A stretch of 64,000 nucleotides of DNA, taken from contig NZ_JAQNDO010000001.1 of NCBI RefSeq assembly GCF_028369105.1, positions 6,106,501-6,170,500 on the forward strand. The letters are read 5' to 3'. The notes below the pieces were generated by a model. The model ran no database searches, had not been told where the DNA came from, and saw only the letters and a list, made by a program, of their open reading frames with translations. The stretch is from Polyangium mundeleinium (GTDB taxonomy: Bacteria; Myxococcota_A; Polyangia; Polyangiales; Polyangiaceae). The position numbers and the translations under genes are program-made. Shown here piece after piece: positions 19,353 to 28,243 of the stretch; the stretch's first letter is position 1; each line of letters begins with the position of its first letter.

Positions 19353-20993
19353 ATGGAGACGAGGCGCATGCATCGGCAGGGAACATGGTTCAAGGCACGT
19401 CGCGGCGTGTGCGCAGCGCTCTTCGCCGCGACGCTCGCCGCGGGCTGCGCGGGGCCGGCGAACGAAAAACCTCCGGCCTCGGCGAGCACACCGCCCGGCG
19501 CCGGGGCCTCCACGTCCCACGCGCCCACGTCGACCGCGCAGATGCTCCTGCGTGAGGAGGTCGTGCCGGGAAAACTCTCGGTCACGGTGTATTCGCATTC
19601 GCTCGTGGCGCCCGACGGCGCGCTGCACTTCTGGACCTACGTGAGCGAGGGCCTCTGGCCGCTCGGGCAACGCGAGATCCGCTTCACCATCAAGCGTGAG
19701 CCCGGCGATGCGGAGGGCGCCTTCGATCGCGAGCTCTTCAAGCTCTACGGGCTCATCTACGAGCTCGCGCAGCAGGGGCAGTTCGTCGACGTCCACGGCC
19801 GATCGCTGCTCGCCGGCCCGCCGCTCCTCGGGCGCGACGACTTTCATTGCATCATCTATGGACCGCCGCAGCCAGTGGAGGGAATCACGGCCAACGCGCC
19901 GTTCCTCACGGCCGTGATCGTCACGAACGAGGAGGAGGAGGTGGGGGGGCAGGCCGGCTATGCGCGCATCCTGGCGCGGCTCGGCGCCGACGCGAGGTTT
20001 TATCCGACCCCGTTCTGGACCGACCGGAAGCGCCCTTCCGTGGCCCGGCCCGGGGAGGTCGGCAAGACCTTGATCACGCGGACCTCGCGGCAGCATCTGC
20101 GCGGCGTGTCCGTGCGCCTGGAGCGAAAGGGCGGCCTCGCGAACGTCTCCAAGACGAAGAGCTTTTTCATTCCGGGTGATCGCATCGTCCTGCGCGTGCT
20201 GCCCCGCGGCCAAGGCGATTTGAAGGAGGCCGCGGCGGCGAAGGGGAACGAGGACGGGCTCGTCATGCTCCTCGAAATGGATCCGAGGGCGGGCACGGGC
20301 CTCTTCTGGTATCCGGGACAAACATCCCCCTCCGCGATCACGGGCCATGCGGCCGGGAGCGAGCATCTCACGGGCAACTTCCTGATCCTCACCGGCAAGA
20401 ACCAGGAGAACGAGGCCGCGGTGACCGAGGACGGGTTCGTCATGATGTTCCCCGAAGCCACGTGGAAGCGGATCCGCGAAGCGCTCCTCGCGGGCAAAGA
20501 GATCACGATTCCGGGGCAGGGCGAGATACCGGCGTTTGCCGTGGAGCACGTCCCGACGACCTACGAGAATCCCATCGACGGCAAGCGATACGAAGCCGAA
20601 TCGGGCTGGGACACGGTCCGACCCCAGGGCGACGGCGCGGCGCCGAAGCAGAGCGGGCAGGTCGATGCCGCGGTCGTTCTCCTGACGAGCGAGCAGGAGA
20701 TCGCGCAACGGACCACGGTGGACGACGCGGCCGGGGTCATCAAGCAGATCATTGCCATCGTCGAGGCGCAGGTGGGCACGTCGAAGGGGCCGGGCAGCGA
20801 CCTGCTCGTCGAATGCGAGCTCCTGCCCGGCAAGAAGAAGAACTTCGAGATGGCCCAGCGGCCGGTCGTGGATCAGCCGTTCGCGCAGGCCATCTACGAG
20901 AAACTGGAGAAGATCGTGATCCCCGAGGTGAAAGGCCCCGTGAAGTTCCAGGTGGTCTTCAAAATCCGGGGCGGCAGCAATCCGGGGCGGTGA
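19353..20993 (+). CDS. Large lipoprotein of unknown function
   Basis: About 546 residues, with a lipobox in FAATLAAGCAGP near residue 33 followed by a Pro/Ser/Thr linker. The remainder is mixed alpha/beta with no recognised domain: REIRFTIKREPGDAEGAFDRELFKLYGLIYE, FVDVHGRSLLAGPPLLGRDDF, a central FFIPGDRIVLRVLPRGQGD and a C-terminal FAQAIYEKLEKI. Two starts are possible, ATG 19353 and ATG 19368; the second has a GAGACGAGG just upstream. It stops 4 nt from the convergent VOC gene. A paralogue or partner in the window is not seen. Confidence 0.65.
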   Translation: METRRMHRQGTWFKARRGVCAALFAATLAAGCAGPANEKPPASASTPPGAGASTSHAPTSTAQMLLREEVVPGKLSVTVYSHSLVAPDGALHFWTYVSEGLWPLGQREIRFTIKREPGDAEGAFDRELFKLYGLIYELAQQGQFVDVHGRSLLAGPPLLGRDDFHCIIYGPPQPVEGITANAPFLTAVIVTNEEEEVGGQAGYARILARLGADARFYPTPFWTDRKRPSVARPGEVGKTLITRTSRQHLRGVSVRLERKGGLANVSKTKSFFIPGDRIVLRVLPRGQGDLKEAAAAKGNEDGLVMLLEMDPRAGTGLFWYPGQTSPSAITGHAAGSEHLTGNFLILTGKNQENEAAVTEDGFVMMFPEATWKRIREALLAGKEITIPGQGEIPAFAVEHVPTTYENPIDGKRYEAESGWDTVRPQGDGAAPKQSGQVDAAVVLLTSEQEIAQRTTVDDAAGVIKQIIAIVEAQVGTSKGPGSDLLVECELLPGKKKNFEMAQRPVVDQPFAQAIYEKLEKIVIPEVKGPVKFQVVFKIRGGSNPGR

Positions 20994-20997
20994 CGGG

Positions 20998-21768
20998 TCA
21001 GCGGCGTTTTTCCTCGTACACCGAGAACTGCGCGCCTTGCGGGTCGCTGAGCACGGCGAACCTGCCCCCGCTGCCGATCTCCTTCGGCGGGATGTACACC
21101 TTGCCGCCGAGCTCGCGCACCTTGGCCACCGTGGCGTCCGCGTTCTCGACCGTGAAATACGCGCTCCAGTTCGGCGGCACCGGGCCCCAGCTCGGGTCGA
21201 TCTTCAAAACCCCGCCCACGTGCTCGCCGTTCACGATCCACTCCCCGTACGTCGCGTCGCCGCCGGTCGACCAGCCGAAGAGCGCTGTGTAAAACGCTTT
21301 TGCCTTCTCCGGATCCGTGGTCTGCAGCTCGAACCAGGAGGGCGCGCCCGGCTCGCCCCACAAGGTCGCGCCGATGTGTTTTCGCGGTTGCCAGAGGAAA
21401 AACACGGCGCCCGTGGGATCGGCGAGGATCGCCATGCGCCCGGAATCCATCACGTCGAACGCGGGCGCGTGGAGGGTCGCTCCCAGGGAGACGGCCTTGG
21501 CAGACACGGCCTCGGCGTCGTCCACCGAAATGTACACGTTCCAGTGCGGCGGGATCCCGCGCGACGACTCCTCGGGCGGTTGTCCGCCGAGCCCCGCCAC
21601 GTCGTGCTCGCGCGTCTGGAACATCGTGTACGCGCCGCCGGGGTACGGCGTCTCCTCGGCCCTCCAGCCGAACAGCGTCGTGTAAAACGCCTTGGCGGCC
21701 GCGGGATCCGTGGTCATCAGGTCCGTCCAGCAAAACTGGCCGGGTGCGTACGAGCTCTTCACCGTCAT
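20998..21768 (-). CDS. Two-domain VOC (glyoxalase/bleomycin-resistance fold) protein
   Basis: A 256-residue protein made of two tandem VOC modules. The first opens CWTDLMTTDPAAAKAFYTTLFGW (about 12) and closes ILADPTGAVFFLWQ; the second opens WFELQTTDPEKAKAFYTALFGW (about 135) and closes VLSDPQGAQFSVYE. This is the common duplicated VOC arrangement of hydroxylase/antibiotic-binding-like proteins. Metal ligands cannot be assigned with confidence, so enzyme versus binding protein is open. ATG 21768 has an excellent AGGGAGGAGA site. It is divergent from the Rieske oxygenase gene. Confidence 0.87.
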   Translation of the reverse strand: MTVKSSYAPGQFCWTDLMTTDPAAAKAFYTTLFGWRAEETPYPGGAYTMFQTREHDVAGLGGQPPEESSRGIPPHWNVYISVDDAEAVSAKAVSLGATLHAPAFDVMDSGRMAILADPTGAVFFLWQPRKHIGATLWGEPGAPSWFELQTTDPEKAKAFYTALFGWSTGGDATYGEWIVNGEHVGGVLKIDPSWGPVPPNWSAYFTVENADATVAKVRELGGKVYIPPKEIGSGGRFAVLSDPQGAQFSVYEEKRR

Positions 21769-21799
21769 GGTCTCCTCCCTTCGTGTCGGGGCCCATTCT

Positions 21800-21819
21800 A
21801 CACGGCGAGCCCGCCGTGT
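21800..21819. promoter_or_regulatory. Dyad in the VOC/Rieske divergent promoter region
   Basis: ACACGGCG and CGCCGTGT form a perfect 8-bp inverted repeat with a 4-nt centre, 32 nt upstream of the VOC start. It could be an operator or an RNA hairpin of the VOC leader. Confidence 0.3.
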
Positions 21820-21981
21820 CATCTGAAGAGTTTGGCGCCGCGAAACCAGCCGAGGCGGCTCACGGGTCGAACTGGCTCGCGAAGGTCCGCTTGACACGCG
21901 CCTCGGCGCTCCCGTCTACTCGATGCGCGGCATTGCCGCATTGAATCGACGATCGCAGACGAAGGACGGAGACGACGTACG

Positions 21982-23004
21982 ATGGAAACCAAGAGCCATG
22001 GGGGATCGGGCGCGGCGACCGGCGCGAGGAGGAGGCTCCTCGGCAAGCCGATCCCGGCCGAAGGGGAGGGCGGGGTCTTCACGCAATCGTGGTATCCCGT
22101 CTGCATGTCGAGCGAGCTCGCGCCGGGGAAGATCCTCGGCACGAGCTTCCTCGACGGACGTATCGTGGTGTTTCGAGGCGAGAGCGGCAGGGTGCAAGCG
22201 CTGAGCGCCTACTGCCCGCACCTCGGCGGCGACCTCGCCGCGGGATCGATCGTCGGGGACGCCGTCCGCTGCGCGTTCCACCACTGGGAATACAGCCAGG
22301 AGGGGACCTGCCTGAAGACCGGCCTCGGCGACCCGCCGCCGCCCGGCGCTTGCCTCTTCCGCTTCCCGACCGTCGAGCGATACGGGATGATCTGGGCCTT
22401 CAACGGCGAAACACCGCTCTTCGACCTCCCGGACTTCCCTTATCCCGACGACGATCTCGTCTTCCGCGTGGAGGCGCATGAAGAGGTCTTTCCCGTCGAT
22501 CCCTGGGTCGTCTGCTGCAATACGCCGGACGTGCAGCACATCCGCGTCGTGCACGGCTTCAAGTTCGACAAGGGCGAGCCCGCCGAGAACATGGTGATCA
22601 CCGACCATTCGATGATGTACGACTTCGACGGCATCCACCCCGCGGGCCCGCGCGTCACGTTCCGGGTCGGTATCTTCGGGACGACGCTCTTTTATCAGAG
22701 CAGCTTCTTCAACGGCCGCTGGTATGGATACATCGCCCCGTTCGGCATGCCCGCGCCGGGGCAGACGAAGGTGTACTACGTCCTGGCCACGCGGAAGTCC
22801 GAGGGAGACGAGGCCTCGCAGAAGGAGCTGCTCGACTTCGCGATGGGCGTGCAGCGACAGATCCTCGCGGACGACGCCCCCATCCTCCGTGGCGTCCACT
22901 TCCGCCCCGGTACCCTGACGAAGAGCGACACCGCGCTCGCGCGCTTCCTCGAATACCTGCGGAAATTCCCCCGCGCGCACCCGTCGGCCGAGTTCATTCG
23001 TTGA
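21982..23004 (+). CDS. Rieske non-haem iron oxygenase
   Basis: A 340-residue oxygenase alpha-subunit-like protein. The [2Fe-2S] Rieske pair is CPHLGGDL (about residue 74) and CAFHHW (about 95). The mononuclear iron site fits the CCNTPDVQHIRVVHGF segment (about 174-190) with two His and an upstream acidic residue. No hydrophobic ligand-binding START-like assignment can be narrowed further. Such enzymes hydroxylate, demethylate or desaturate small organic substrates using electrons from a separate reductase, which is absent here. It overlaps or abuts the next gene's upstream region (methyltransferase at 23223) and may be co-transcribed. Confidence 0.87.
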   Translation: METKSHGGSGAATGARRRLLGKPIPAEGEGGVFTQSWYPVCMSSELAPGKILGTSFLDGRIVVFRGESGRVQALSAYCPHLGGDLAAGSIVGDAVRCAFHHWEYSQEGTCLKTGLGDPPPPGACLFRFPTVERYGMIWAFNGETPLFDLPDFPYPDDDLVFRVEAHEEVFPVDPWVVCCNTPDVQHIRVVHGFKFDKGEPAENMVITDHSMMYDFDGIHPAGPRVTFRVGIFGTTLFYQSSFFNGRWYGYIAPFGMPAPGQTKVYYVLATRKSEGDEASQKELLDFAMGVQRQILADDAPILRGVHFRPGTLTKSDTALARFLEYLRKFPRAHPSAEFIR

Positions 23005-23222
23005 CGCCCCTCCGCGCGCGCCCCGCCGTGCTGCTGCGCCGCGCGCGGTGGTTCTCTAGCCAAACCTCCCTCCGTCCCGATGTCCAGATACCTCCTCGCG
23101 GCTCGTGGTCGAACTCACCCGCGCGCGCGCGTCGCTCGTGGGCTGCTGAAGGGTTGTCAGAAGGGGGGTTTTTCGGCGATGCTCTGCGGCAGTTCGTAGA
23201 GGACAAGGACAGGAGCCCGGCC

Positions 23223-24323
23223 ATGGCCCAGCAGCTTGCCAGGGAGAGCATCGCGAAAGGGGCCGAGGAACCGGCCTCGGTAGAACCGTCAGCCACGCGA
23301 CGGTCGCGTGAGTTTGTGGAAGACGAGGTCGAAGGACCTCCCGTCTCCTCGGATTGCGAGCGGCGGCTCGCCGAGCTTGCCGCCTGGTGCAGGGAGCTCG
23401 AGGGCTCCCCCCGGTGTGCGTTGCCCCCGTCGCCAGAGGATTGCGCCCGGCTCGGGAACATGCTGCGGGGCATCTGGGCGGCGAGCGACGCCCTCAGCCC
23501 CGACGGCCTCCTGCGGAACTCCCCCGCACAGCGCCGCTTCCAGGAGGTCCTGGGACCATTTTTCTGGCAGAGCCCCATCATCCACCGCTGCTTCGCCAAA
23601 CCCCGGGGCTACGCCGGCGACTTCTTGATGATGGACGACGTCTATCGGAATCGCCCCAAGGGCGAGACGGTCCTCGGGCGCTGGATGGACCGATGGGTGC
23701 TCGAGCAGCCCGGCTTCGTGGCGGTCCGAAACCGCCGGGAGAAGCTCGTGGCGCTCCTCCGCGAGGAGTGGACCCACGGTGCCCGGCACGCCATGAACGT
23801 CGCCTCGGGCTCCGCGTCGGAGCTCGCCGACGTGGTCGCGACGAACCCGTTCCAGGAAGTCACGCTGCTCGACCAGGATCAGGGCGCCTTGTTCGCCGCG
23901 ACCACCGCGCTCGGGCGCCAGATGGATCCCGCCCGCGTGCGCACCTGGTCCGGCTCCGTCTTCACGCTGATCCGCGGCAAGACCACGCTGGTCCCCGGCG
24001 ACCAGGACTTCATTTATTCGATCGGCTTGTACGACTACCTGTCGCCGCGATTCGCGACGGCGCTCACGGCGCGGCTCTGGCTCAACCTTGCGCCGGGGGG
24101 CCTCCTGGCGATCGGCAACTTCAACGGCCACGACCCCATGCGCCGCTTCATCGAGGCGGCGATGGACTGGTACCTCATCTACAGGGACGAGCCCGACATG
24201 CTGGCGCTGGCGGCGGGGCTCCCGGACGTCGAGGGGGCGGAGGTCTGGACGGACCCGACCGGCTGCCTGCACCTGCTCTTGGTACGCAAGCGGGGGGCGC
24301 GGCCGGGCCTTTCACCAGCGTGA
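23223..24323 (+). CDS. SAM-dependent methyltransferase of the PhcB-like (fatty-acid methyl ester) type
   Basis: A 366-residue protein. The KPRGYAGDFLMMDDVYRNR segment (about residue 127) and a class I SAM-binding core (HAMNVASGSASELADVV about 190, VTLLDQDQGAL about 213, FIYSIGLYDYL about 262) match the family that includes Ralstonia PhcB, which makes 3-hydroxy-fatty-acid methyl esters as signals. ATG 23223 has an AGGAG site; longer in-frame starts back to 23001 lack family sequence. Its place after a Rieske oxygenase suggests a two-step modification of a lipid or small molecule. Substrate is inferred from the family only. Confidence 0.75.
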   Translation: MAQQLARESIAKGAEEPASVEPSATRRSREFVEDEVEGPPVSSDCERRLAELAAWCRELEGSPRCALPPSPEDCARLGNMLRGIWAASDALSPDGLLRNSPAQRRFQEVLGPFFWQSPIIHRCFAKPRGYAGDFLMMDDVYRNRPKGETVLGRWMDRWVLEQPGFVAVRNRREKLVALLREEWTHGARHAMNVASGSASELADVVATNPFQEVTLLDQDQGALFAATTALGRQMDPARVRTWSGSVFTLIRGKTTLVPGDQDFIYSIGLYDYLSPRFATALTARLWLNLAPGGLLAIGNFNGHDPMRRFIEAAMDWYLIYRDEPDMLALAAGLPDVEGAEVWTDPTGCLHLLLVRKRGARPGLSPA

Positions 24324-24336
24324 TTCACCAGCGTGA
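24311..24336. repeat. 13-bp tandem duplication across two convergent stop codons
   Basis: TTCACCAGCGTGA occurs twice back to back (24311-24323 and 24324-24336). The first copy supplies the TGA of the methyltransferase; the second supplies the stop of the DUF2378 gene on the other strand. Confidence 0.9.
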
Positions 24337-24909
24337 GTGGATGATGAAGTCGGTCCCGGCGTCGTTGGCGACCGTGGCGGTGACGTTCGCGTCCACGTTG
24401 CTCACGAGCTTGTAGGCCACCCGGTAGACAGCGACGGTGAAGGCGGGGCCGAACAGGTCGCGCGTGAAGACCACGTCGGCCGAGCGTTCGCTCGTCTTCG
24501 TGTACTCGCGTTCGCCGAAGCTCACGGCCAGCGTATAGGCATAGGGGCCGTTGGCGCAGAGGGCCTGCGGGTTGCCCTGGCCGAACCGGGCGAGCATCTT
24601 GCCGACGGGGGACTCGAGCAGGGAGCTGAAGGCGTGCTCGCCGCAGCCCGTCATGATCTCGTTGCAGGTCAGGCCGAGGCTCGGCTCGTCGACCAGGCGC
24701 CGCGCGACCTTGAGCAGCGAGCTCACCGGGTACCAGAAGAACGAGCGGATGGTCTTGTCCCCCATCACCTGCGTGCGAATGGAGCCTACCTTCGCAGGCC
24801 CGTAGGCCTTGCCGAGGTGGTTCAGCGCGCCGTCGAGCACCATCCCGAGCATGTTGTCGGTGCTCGTTGCAAGCGCGATCCGTTTGTCAAGCATCTCCTT
24901 GGAGTCCAT
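24325..24909 (-). CDS. DUF2378/TIGR02265 family protein (myxobacterial paralogous family)
   Basis: A 194-residue soluble protein. The pattern LATSTDNMLGMVLDGALNHLG, SFFWYPVSSLLKVARRL, ESPVGKMLARFGQGNP, ALCANGPYAYTLAVSFGERE, VVFTRDLFGPAF and a final strand ending HSRW follows the DUF2378 consensus seen in large copy numbers in myxobacteria. The fold is similar to haem-NO-binding-like helical/beta proteins, but ligand and role are unknown. ATG 24909 was chosen; an in-frame start at 24978 would add 23 residues without family similarity. It ends 1 nt from the convergent methyltransferase. Confidence 0.8.
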   Translation of the reverse strand: MDSKEMLDKRIALATSTDNMLGMVLDGALNHLGKAYGPAKVGSIRTQVMGDKTIRSFFWYPVSSLLKVARRLVDEPSLGLTCNEIMTGCGEHAFSSLLESPVGKMLARFGQGNPQALCANGPYAYTLAVSFGEREYTKTSERSADVVFTRDLFGPAFTVAVYRVAYKLVSNVDANVTATVANDAGTDFIIHSRW

Positions 24910-25252
24910 CGCCCGTCGAGGTCCTTTCCCAGGAACGAAGTGCTCGCAGCTTACACGAACCCTCACGTCCGTCACCATCCCCGGATGGTGTCCTTCGTGC
25001 TCGTCCTTCGAGGTGCGCGAGCCGTTATCGGTTCTTCACGCCAAGCTCCCCATCCCCTCCGCCCCGTTCGCCATGGCACGTTCTCGCGGGCGCGTCCATA
25101 TCACGCGGCCTTTCGTTCGGTCGAGGCCGCCATAATCGTCGAGCCTTCCGCTTTTCCGCAAACGACAACAGGAATCTTCGGCGCTTGCCTTTGCGTTTCT
25201 GCCTGCACGTCCGGATTTCACTCGGCTGTCCGATCCGTGATAGCCTCCTTCC
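24910..25252. other. Divergent intergenic region before the selenoprotein gene
   Basis: This 343-nt stretch separates the DUF2378 start from ATG 25253. No convincing small ORF, RNA gene or repeat is visible. It must hold promoters for both genes. The bases before 25253 lack a purine-rich ribosome site, so the selenoprotein mRNA may be leaderless or poorly initiated. Confidence 0.5.
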
Positions 25253-26281
25253 ATGCCCCACATCCGGATCGTCGAGGCCCACGAAGCAGACGCCCCCCTG
25301 CGCGCCGTCTACGACGCCATGTTGTCCCGCCCGATCCCCGCGGTCTACCGCGCGCCGCATGGCGGCCCGGCGGGCATCATCCGCGCGCACAGCCTCGATC
25401 CCGATCTGCTCCGGATCACCTTCGCCGCGACCGGCACGTTCCACCGCGGCGACGGGCTCTCGTGGGCAGAGCGTGAGCTCATCGCCGCGTCCGCTTCGCG
25501 GACGAACCAGTGCTTTTACTGAACGTCAGCTCACGCAGAGTTTCTGCGTGTCGCTTCGGAGGATGAGGCTCTCGCCACGGACGTCGTGACGGGGACCGAC
25601 ATGCAGCGCGCTTCCCCGCGGCAGCGCGCCCTCAGCGGGTTCGCGGTCGTCATGACCGAGGCGCCGTGGTCCATCGACGCCGCGGATCTCGACCGCCTCC
25701 GCGCCGTGGGGGTCTCCGAGGACGGTGTCGAGCAAGCCATCTGCGTCGCGTCTTTCTTCAACTACTACACGCGCGTCGCGGACGGCACGGGCATCCTGTT
25801 CGATTACGAGTCGCCGCTCCCGCGCCTCTCCATCGACCTCGCGCGCGAGGCCCTCCCGCGGCCTCCGCCGAGCGACTGGAACCCCGCCGTCGACGGCTCC
25901 CGCGTCCCCGTGTTTCCGCGTCGCGCCTTTGCCCATGCGCTCCTCGAAGAGTGGCACGCGTATCACTTCGAACGTGATGTGCTGCTCTCCTGCCGCGAGC
26001 GCCGGATCCTCGCGCGCGCCGCCGCCGCCGAGCTCTGTGATGCCGGCGCCGTCGCTCGCCACGAGGACATGATCCCGCAAGATCCGCGCGAGCGCGCCCT
26101 CGCGGTGTACGCGACGAACCTCACCCGCACGCCTTGGGCCGTCGGCGCCGCCGAGGCCGCGACGCTCCGGGCGCACGGCCTCGACGATCCCGCGATCCTC
26201 GCGGCGATCACGCTCGTCGCGCACCAGAACACGTTTTCCCGCATGCACCATGGCCTCGCGGCGCTCGCGACGGCGGGATGA
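25253..26281 (+). CDS. Probable selenoprotein: AhpD/carboxymuconolactone-decarboxylase-fold peroxidase-like protein with in-frame TGA (Sec)
   Basis: Read straight through TGA 25520-25522, the frame gives 342 residues. The motif SRTNQCFY-U-TSAH places Cys 87, Sec 90 and His 94 exactly at the C-x2-C-x3-H redox motif of AhpD-like enzymes. Family sequence continues after the TGA in the same frame: HAEFLRVASEDEAL, then LRAVGVSEDGVEQAICVASFFNYYTRVADGTGI, as in peroxidase-related CMD proteins. A second CMD-like half (about 215-330) has RAAAAELCDAGAVARHED, with one Cys and no CxxC. A SECIS-like hairpin follows the TGA. Such proteins reduce peroxides with a thiol/selenol relay in the cytoplasm. The alternative, a Cys codon mutated to stop, would leave an 89-residue fragment. 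Selenocysteine genes (selA-D) are not in this window. Confidence 0.8.
25528..25555 (+). promoter_or_regulatory. Bacterial SECIS-like hairpin after the in-frame TGA
   Basis: A perfect 7-bp stem (CACGCAG 25532-25538 with CTGCGTG 25544-25550) closes the loop AGTTT, extended below by AGC/GCT (25528-25530, 25553-25555) across a small internal loop. The loop starts 16 nt after the TGA and has G at its second position followed by U, as expected of SelB-binding bacterial SECIS elements. Confidence 0.7.
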
Positions 26282-26872
26282 TCAGCCGCCGAGCTTCGCG
26301 ACGAGCCGCTCTTTCGCGGCGGGCCACTCGTCCTCGACGAGGCTGAACATCACCGTATCGCGCAGGTACCCGCCCCGCGTCTTCTGAAACTTGCGCAGCA
26401 CGCCCTCGCGCACGCCGCCGATGCGCTCGATCGCGGCCTGCGATTGCAGGTTTCGCGCGTCCGTCTTGAGCTGCACGCGCGCGGCGCCGAGCACCTCGAA
26501 GGCGTGTTGCAAGAGGAGAAATTTGGCCTCCGTGTTGATCGCCGTGCGTTGCCAGCGCTTGCCGATCCACGTCCAGCCGATCTCCAGGCCACGATCGAGC
26601 CGGCTGATGCTCAGGTATCGCGTCGCGCCACACACGCGCCCGTCGGCGAGGCTCACCTGCACGAACGCGACCGTCGTCCCCGCCGCCTGCGCCTCCAGCG
26701 CCGACGTGATGTGCGCTTCCATCGCTTCGAGCGAGAGCGGCGGCTCGATCGACATCCACCGCCAGATCGATTCGTCCTCCGCGAGCGCGGCGAGCAGCGC
26801 CGGCGCATGCGCGAGGGTAAGGGGTTCGAGGCGCACGTGGCGGCCTTCGAGGGTGACGGGGCGCGGATCCAT
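26282..26872 (-). CDS. GNAT N-acetyltransferase, RimJ/RimL type
   Basis: A 196-residue acetyltransferase. The start MDPRPVTLEGRHVRLEPL, the strand GATRYLSI, the segment LEIGWTWIGKRWQRTAINTE (about 104-123) with the acetyl-CoA-binding region, and ARNLQSQAAIERIGGVREGVL (about 148-168) are characteristic of RimJ/RimL-like GNATs. These acetylate protein N-termini or small amines; the target is unknown. The frame is open far upstream on this strand, but ATG 26872 gives the family N-terminus. It abuts the selenoprotein stop with no gap (convergent). Confidence 0.87.
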   Translation of the reverse strand: MDPRPVTLEGRHVRLEPLTLAHAPALLAALAEDESIWRWMSIEPPLSLEAMEAHITSALEAQAAGTTVAFVQVSLADGRVCGATRYLSISRLDRGLEIGWTWIGKRWQRTAINTEAKFLLLQHAFEVLGAARVQLKTDARNLQSQAAIERIGGVREGVLRKFQKTRGGYLRDTVMFSLVEDEWPAAKERLVAKLGG

Positions 26873-26910
26873 GCCGCCTTGTACCGCGAACGGTCGGGGG
26901 CGGGGAGGCG

Positions 26911-28158
26911 TCAGCGGGTTTCGAGGAGGATCGTCGTCTCGTACGTGCCTTTTGCCGTCCGCACGGTATGCCATCCGCGGCCGATCGAGGTCGCGGCGAT
27001 GTGCCAGAAGAACCAGTCGCCGTAATGCTCGATGGCCCCCTGCGAAATGCCCCAGCCGGCCGTGGGCGAGGGCTCGCGCGAGGCTTGCTCCTTCCACGAG
27101 GGCACGCGGATGTGAAACCCGCCGTCCGTGATCACCGGCTCGTCGATCTTGCCGATCGCCGTGAACGGCCCCTTTTCGTCGTGCGTCGCTCGAAAAAAGC
27201 CGAGCTCGTCCCCCCGGAACGCGACGAAATGCGCGGGCTCCCCTGCCTCCCCCGAGGGCCAGGAAAAACCGTTGATCGAGGCCGTCTGGAGCTCTCTCCC
27301 GTCGTCGGACCCGCGGACCCGCGACAGCCGCATGGCGACAATCGAGCCGAGGTGCGCGCAGAGCTCGCGCCGTAGGGTCGTGGAGACCTCGATCCGCACG
27401 GTGGACGCGCCCAGGATCTCGACCTCGCCGAACACCTCGAAATCGGCGTTCTCCCCGGCGAACACGATCCGAGCGCCCTCGCGGCCGGCGCGAAACGGCG
27501 GGCGCCTCGCCGCGCGATGGTCGAGGACCGTGAGCCCGCAGCCGTCCGCCACGGCGTCGTAATCGAACGAGGGCACGATCTCCGCCCGATGCATGCCGGC
27601 CTCGACGATGACCGACGTCCCCTCGACCCGCACGCGGAGCTCGCCCTTCCCGAGCGCCGGTTCGCCCTCGGGAACCGTGCCGCTCTTCGGTGCATTTTTC
27701 GAAGGAAACGTCGACGCCCTCGGGGCGCGCGCCGAGGCCCATACCCCGGCGCCGACCAGCGCGCCCGCGAGGGCCGGGATCACGATCACGATGGCACGCC
27801 GGTGCATTTGATGGGCGAGGGCGGCGAGCAGGAATGCCGCTGCAAAAGGGAACACGAGCAGGCGCGCATACGCGGTCGTGCCCGTGAACAACCCGAAGGC
27901 CGCCACGACGAACCAGAACCCCGCGAGCGCAGCCGTCACCGCAGCGCCGAGCTTCTCCCGGCGCGTCACGAGCGCAACACCGAGGACGAGCGCGAGCACG
28001 ACGACGAGGGGCCCGAGGACCTGATGCTCGAAAAAGGCCGCCGACGGCACGGAAAATCCCCGCGGCTGCGAGAGCGCGTACGCGACGCCTCCCGCGGCGT
28101 GACAGAAGGCCGTGATCCCGAGCAGCCCCCGCACCGCGGCGTCCCCCGTTCTTGCCAT
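26911..28158 (-). CDS. Membrane protein with four N-terminal helices and a soluble beta-rich domain
   Basis: A 415-residue protein. Residues about 10-150 hold four or five hydrophobic segments (LLGITAFCHAAGGVAYAL, VLGPLVVVLALVLGVALV, AALAGFWFVVAAFGLFTG, AIVIVIPALAGALVGAGVW). The rest is a soluble domain with many strands (VSTTLRRELCAHLG, FHIRVPSWKEQ, WGISQGAIEHYGDWFFWHIA). The arrangement suggests the soluble part lies outside the membrane. ATG 28158 was chosen because it places the first helix at the N-terminus. It lies 38 nt upstream of the GNAT gene on the same strand. No family is recognised. Confidence 0.65.
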   Translation of the reverse strand: MARTGDAAVRGLLGITAFCHAAGGVAYALSQPRGFSVPSAAFFEHQVLGPLVVVLALVLGVALVTRREKLGAAVTAALAGFWFVVAAFGLFTGTTAYARLLVFPFAAAFLLAALAHQMHRRAIVIVIPALAGALVGAGVWASARAPRASTFPSKNAPKSGTVPEGEPALGKGELRVRVEGTSVIVEAGMHRAEIVPSFDYDAVADGCGLTVLDHRAARRPPFRAGREGARIVFAGENADFEVFGEVEILGASTVRIEVSTTLRRELCAHLGSIVAMRLSRVRGSDDGRELQTASINGFSWPSGEAGEPAHFVAFRGDELGFFRATHDEKGPFTAIGKIDEPVITDGGFHIRVPSWKEQASREPSPTAGWGISQGAIEHYGDWFFWHIAATSIGRGWHTVRTAKGTYETTILLETR

Positions 28159-28243
28159 CCCGCCCACGGTATCCCGCGATGCCGCCGGGATCCAGGGCGC
28201 ACGTGATTGCCTGCGGCCCGAGCGCCGCGGTAGCGTTCGTTCT

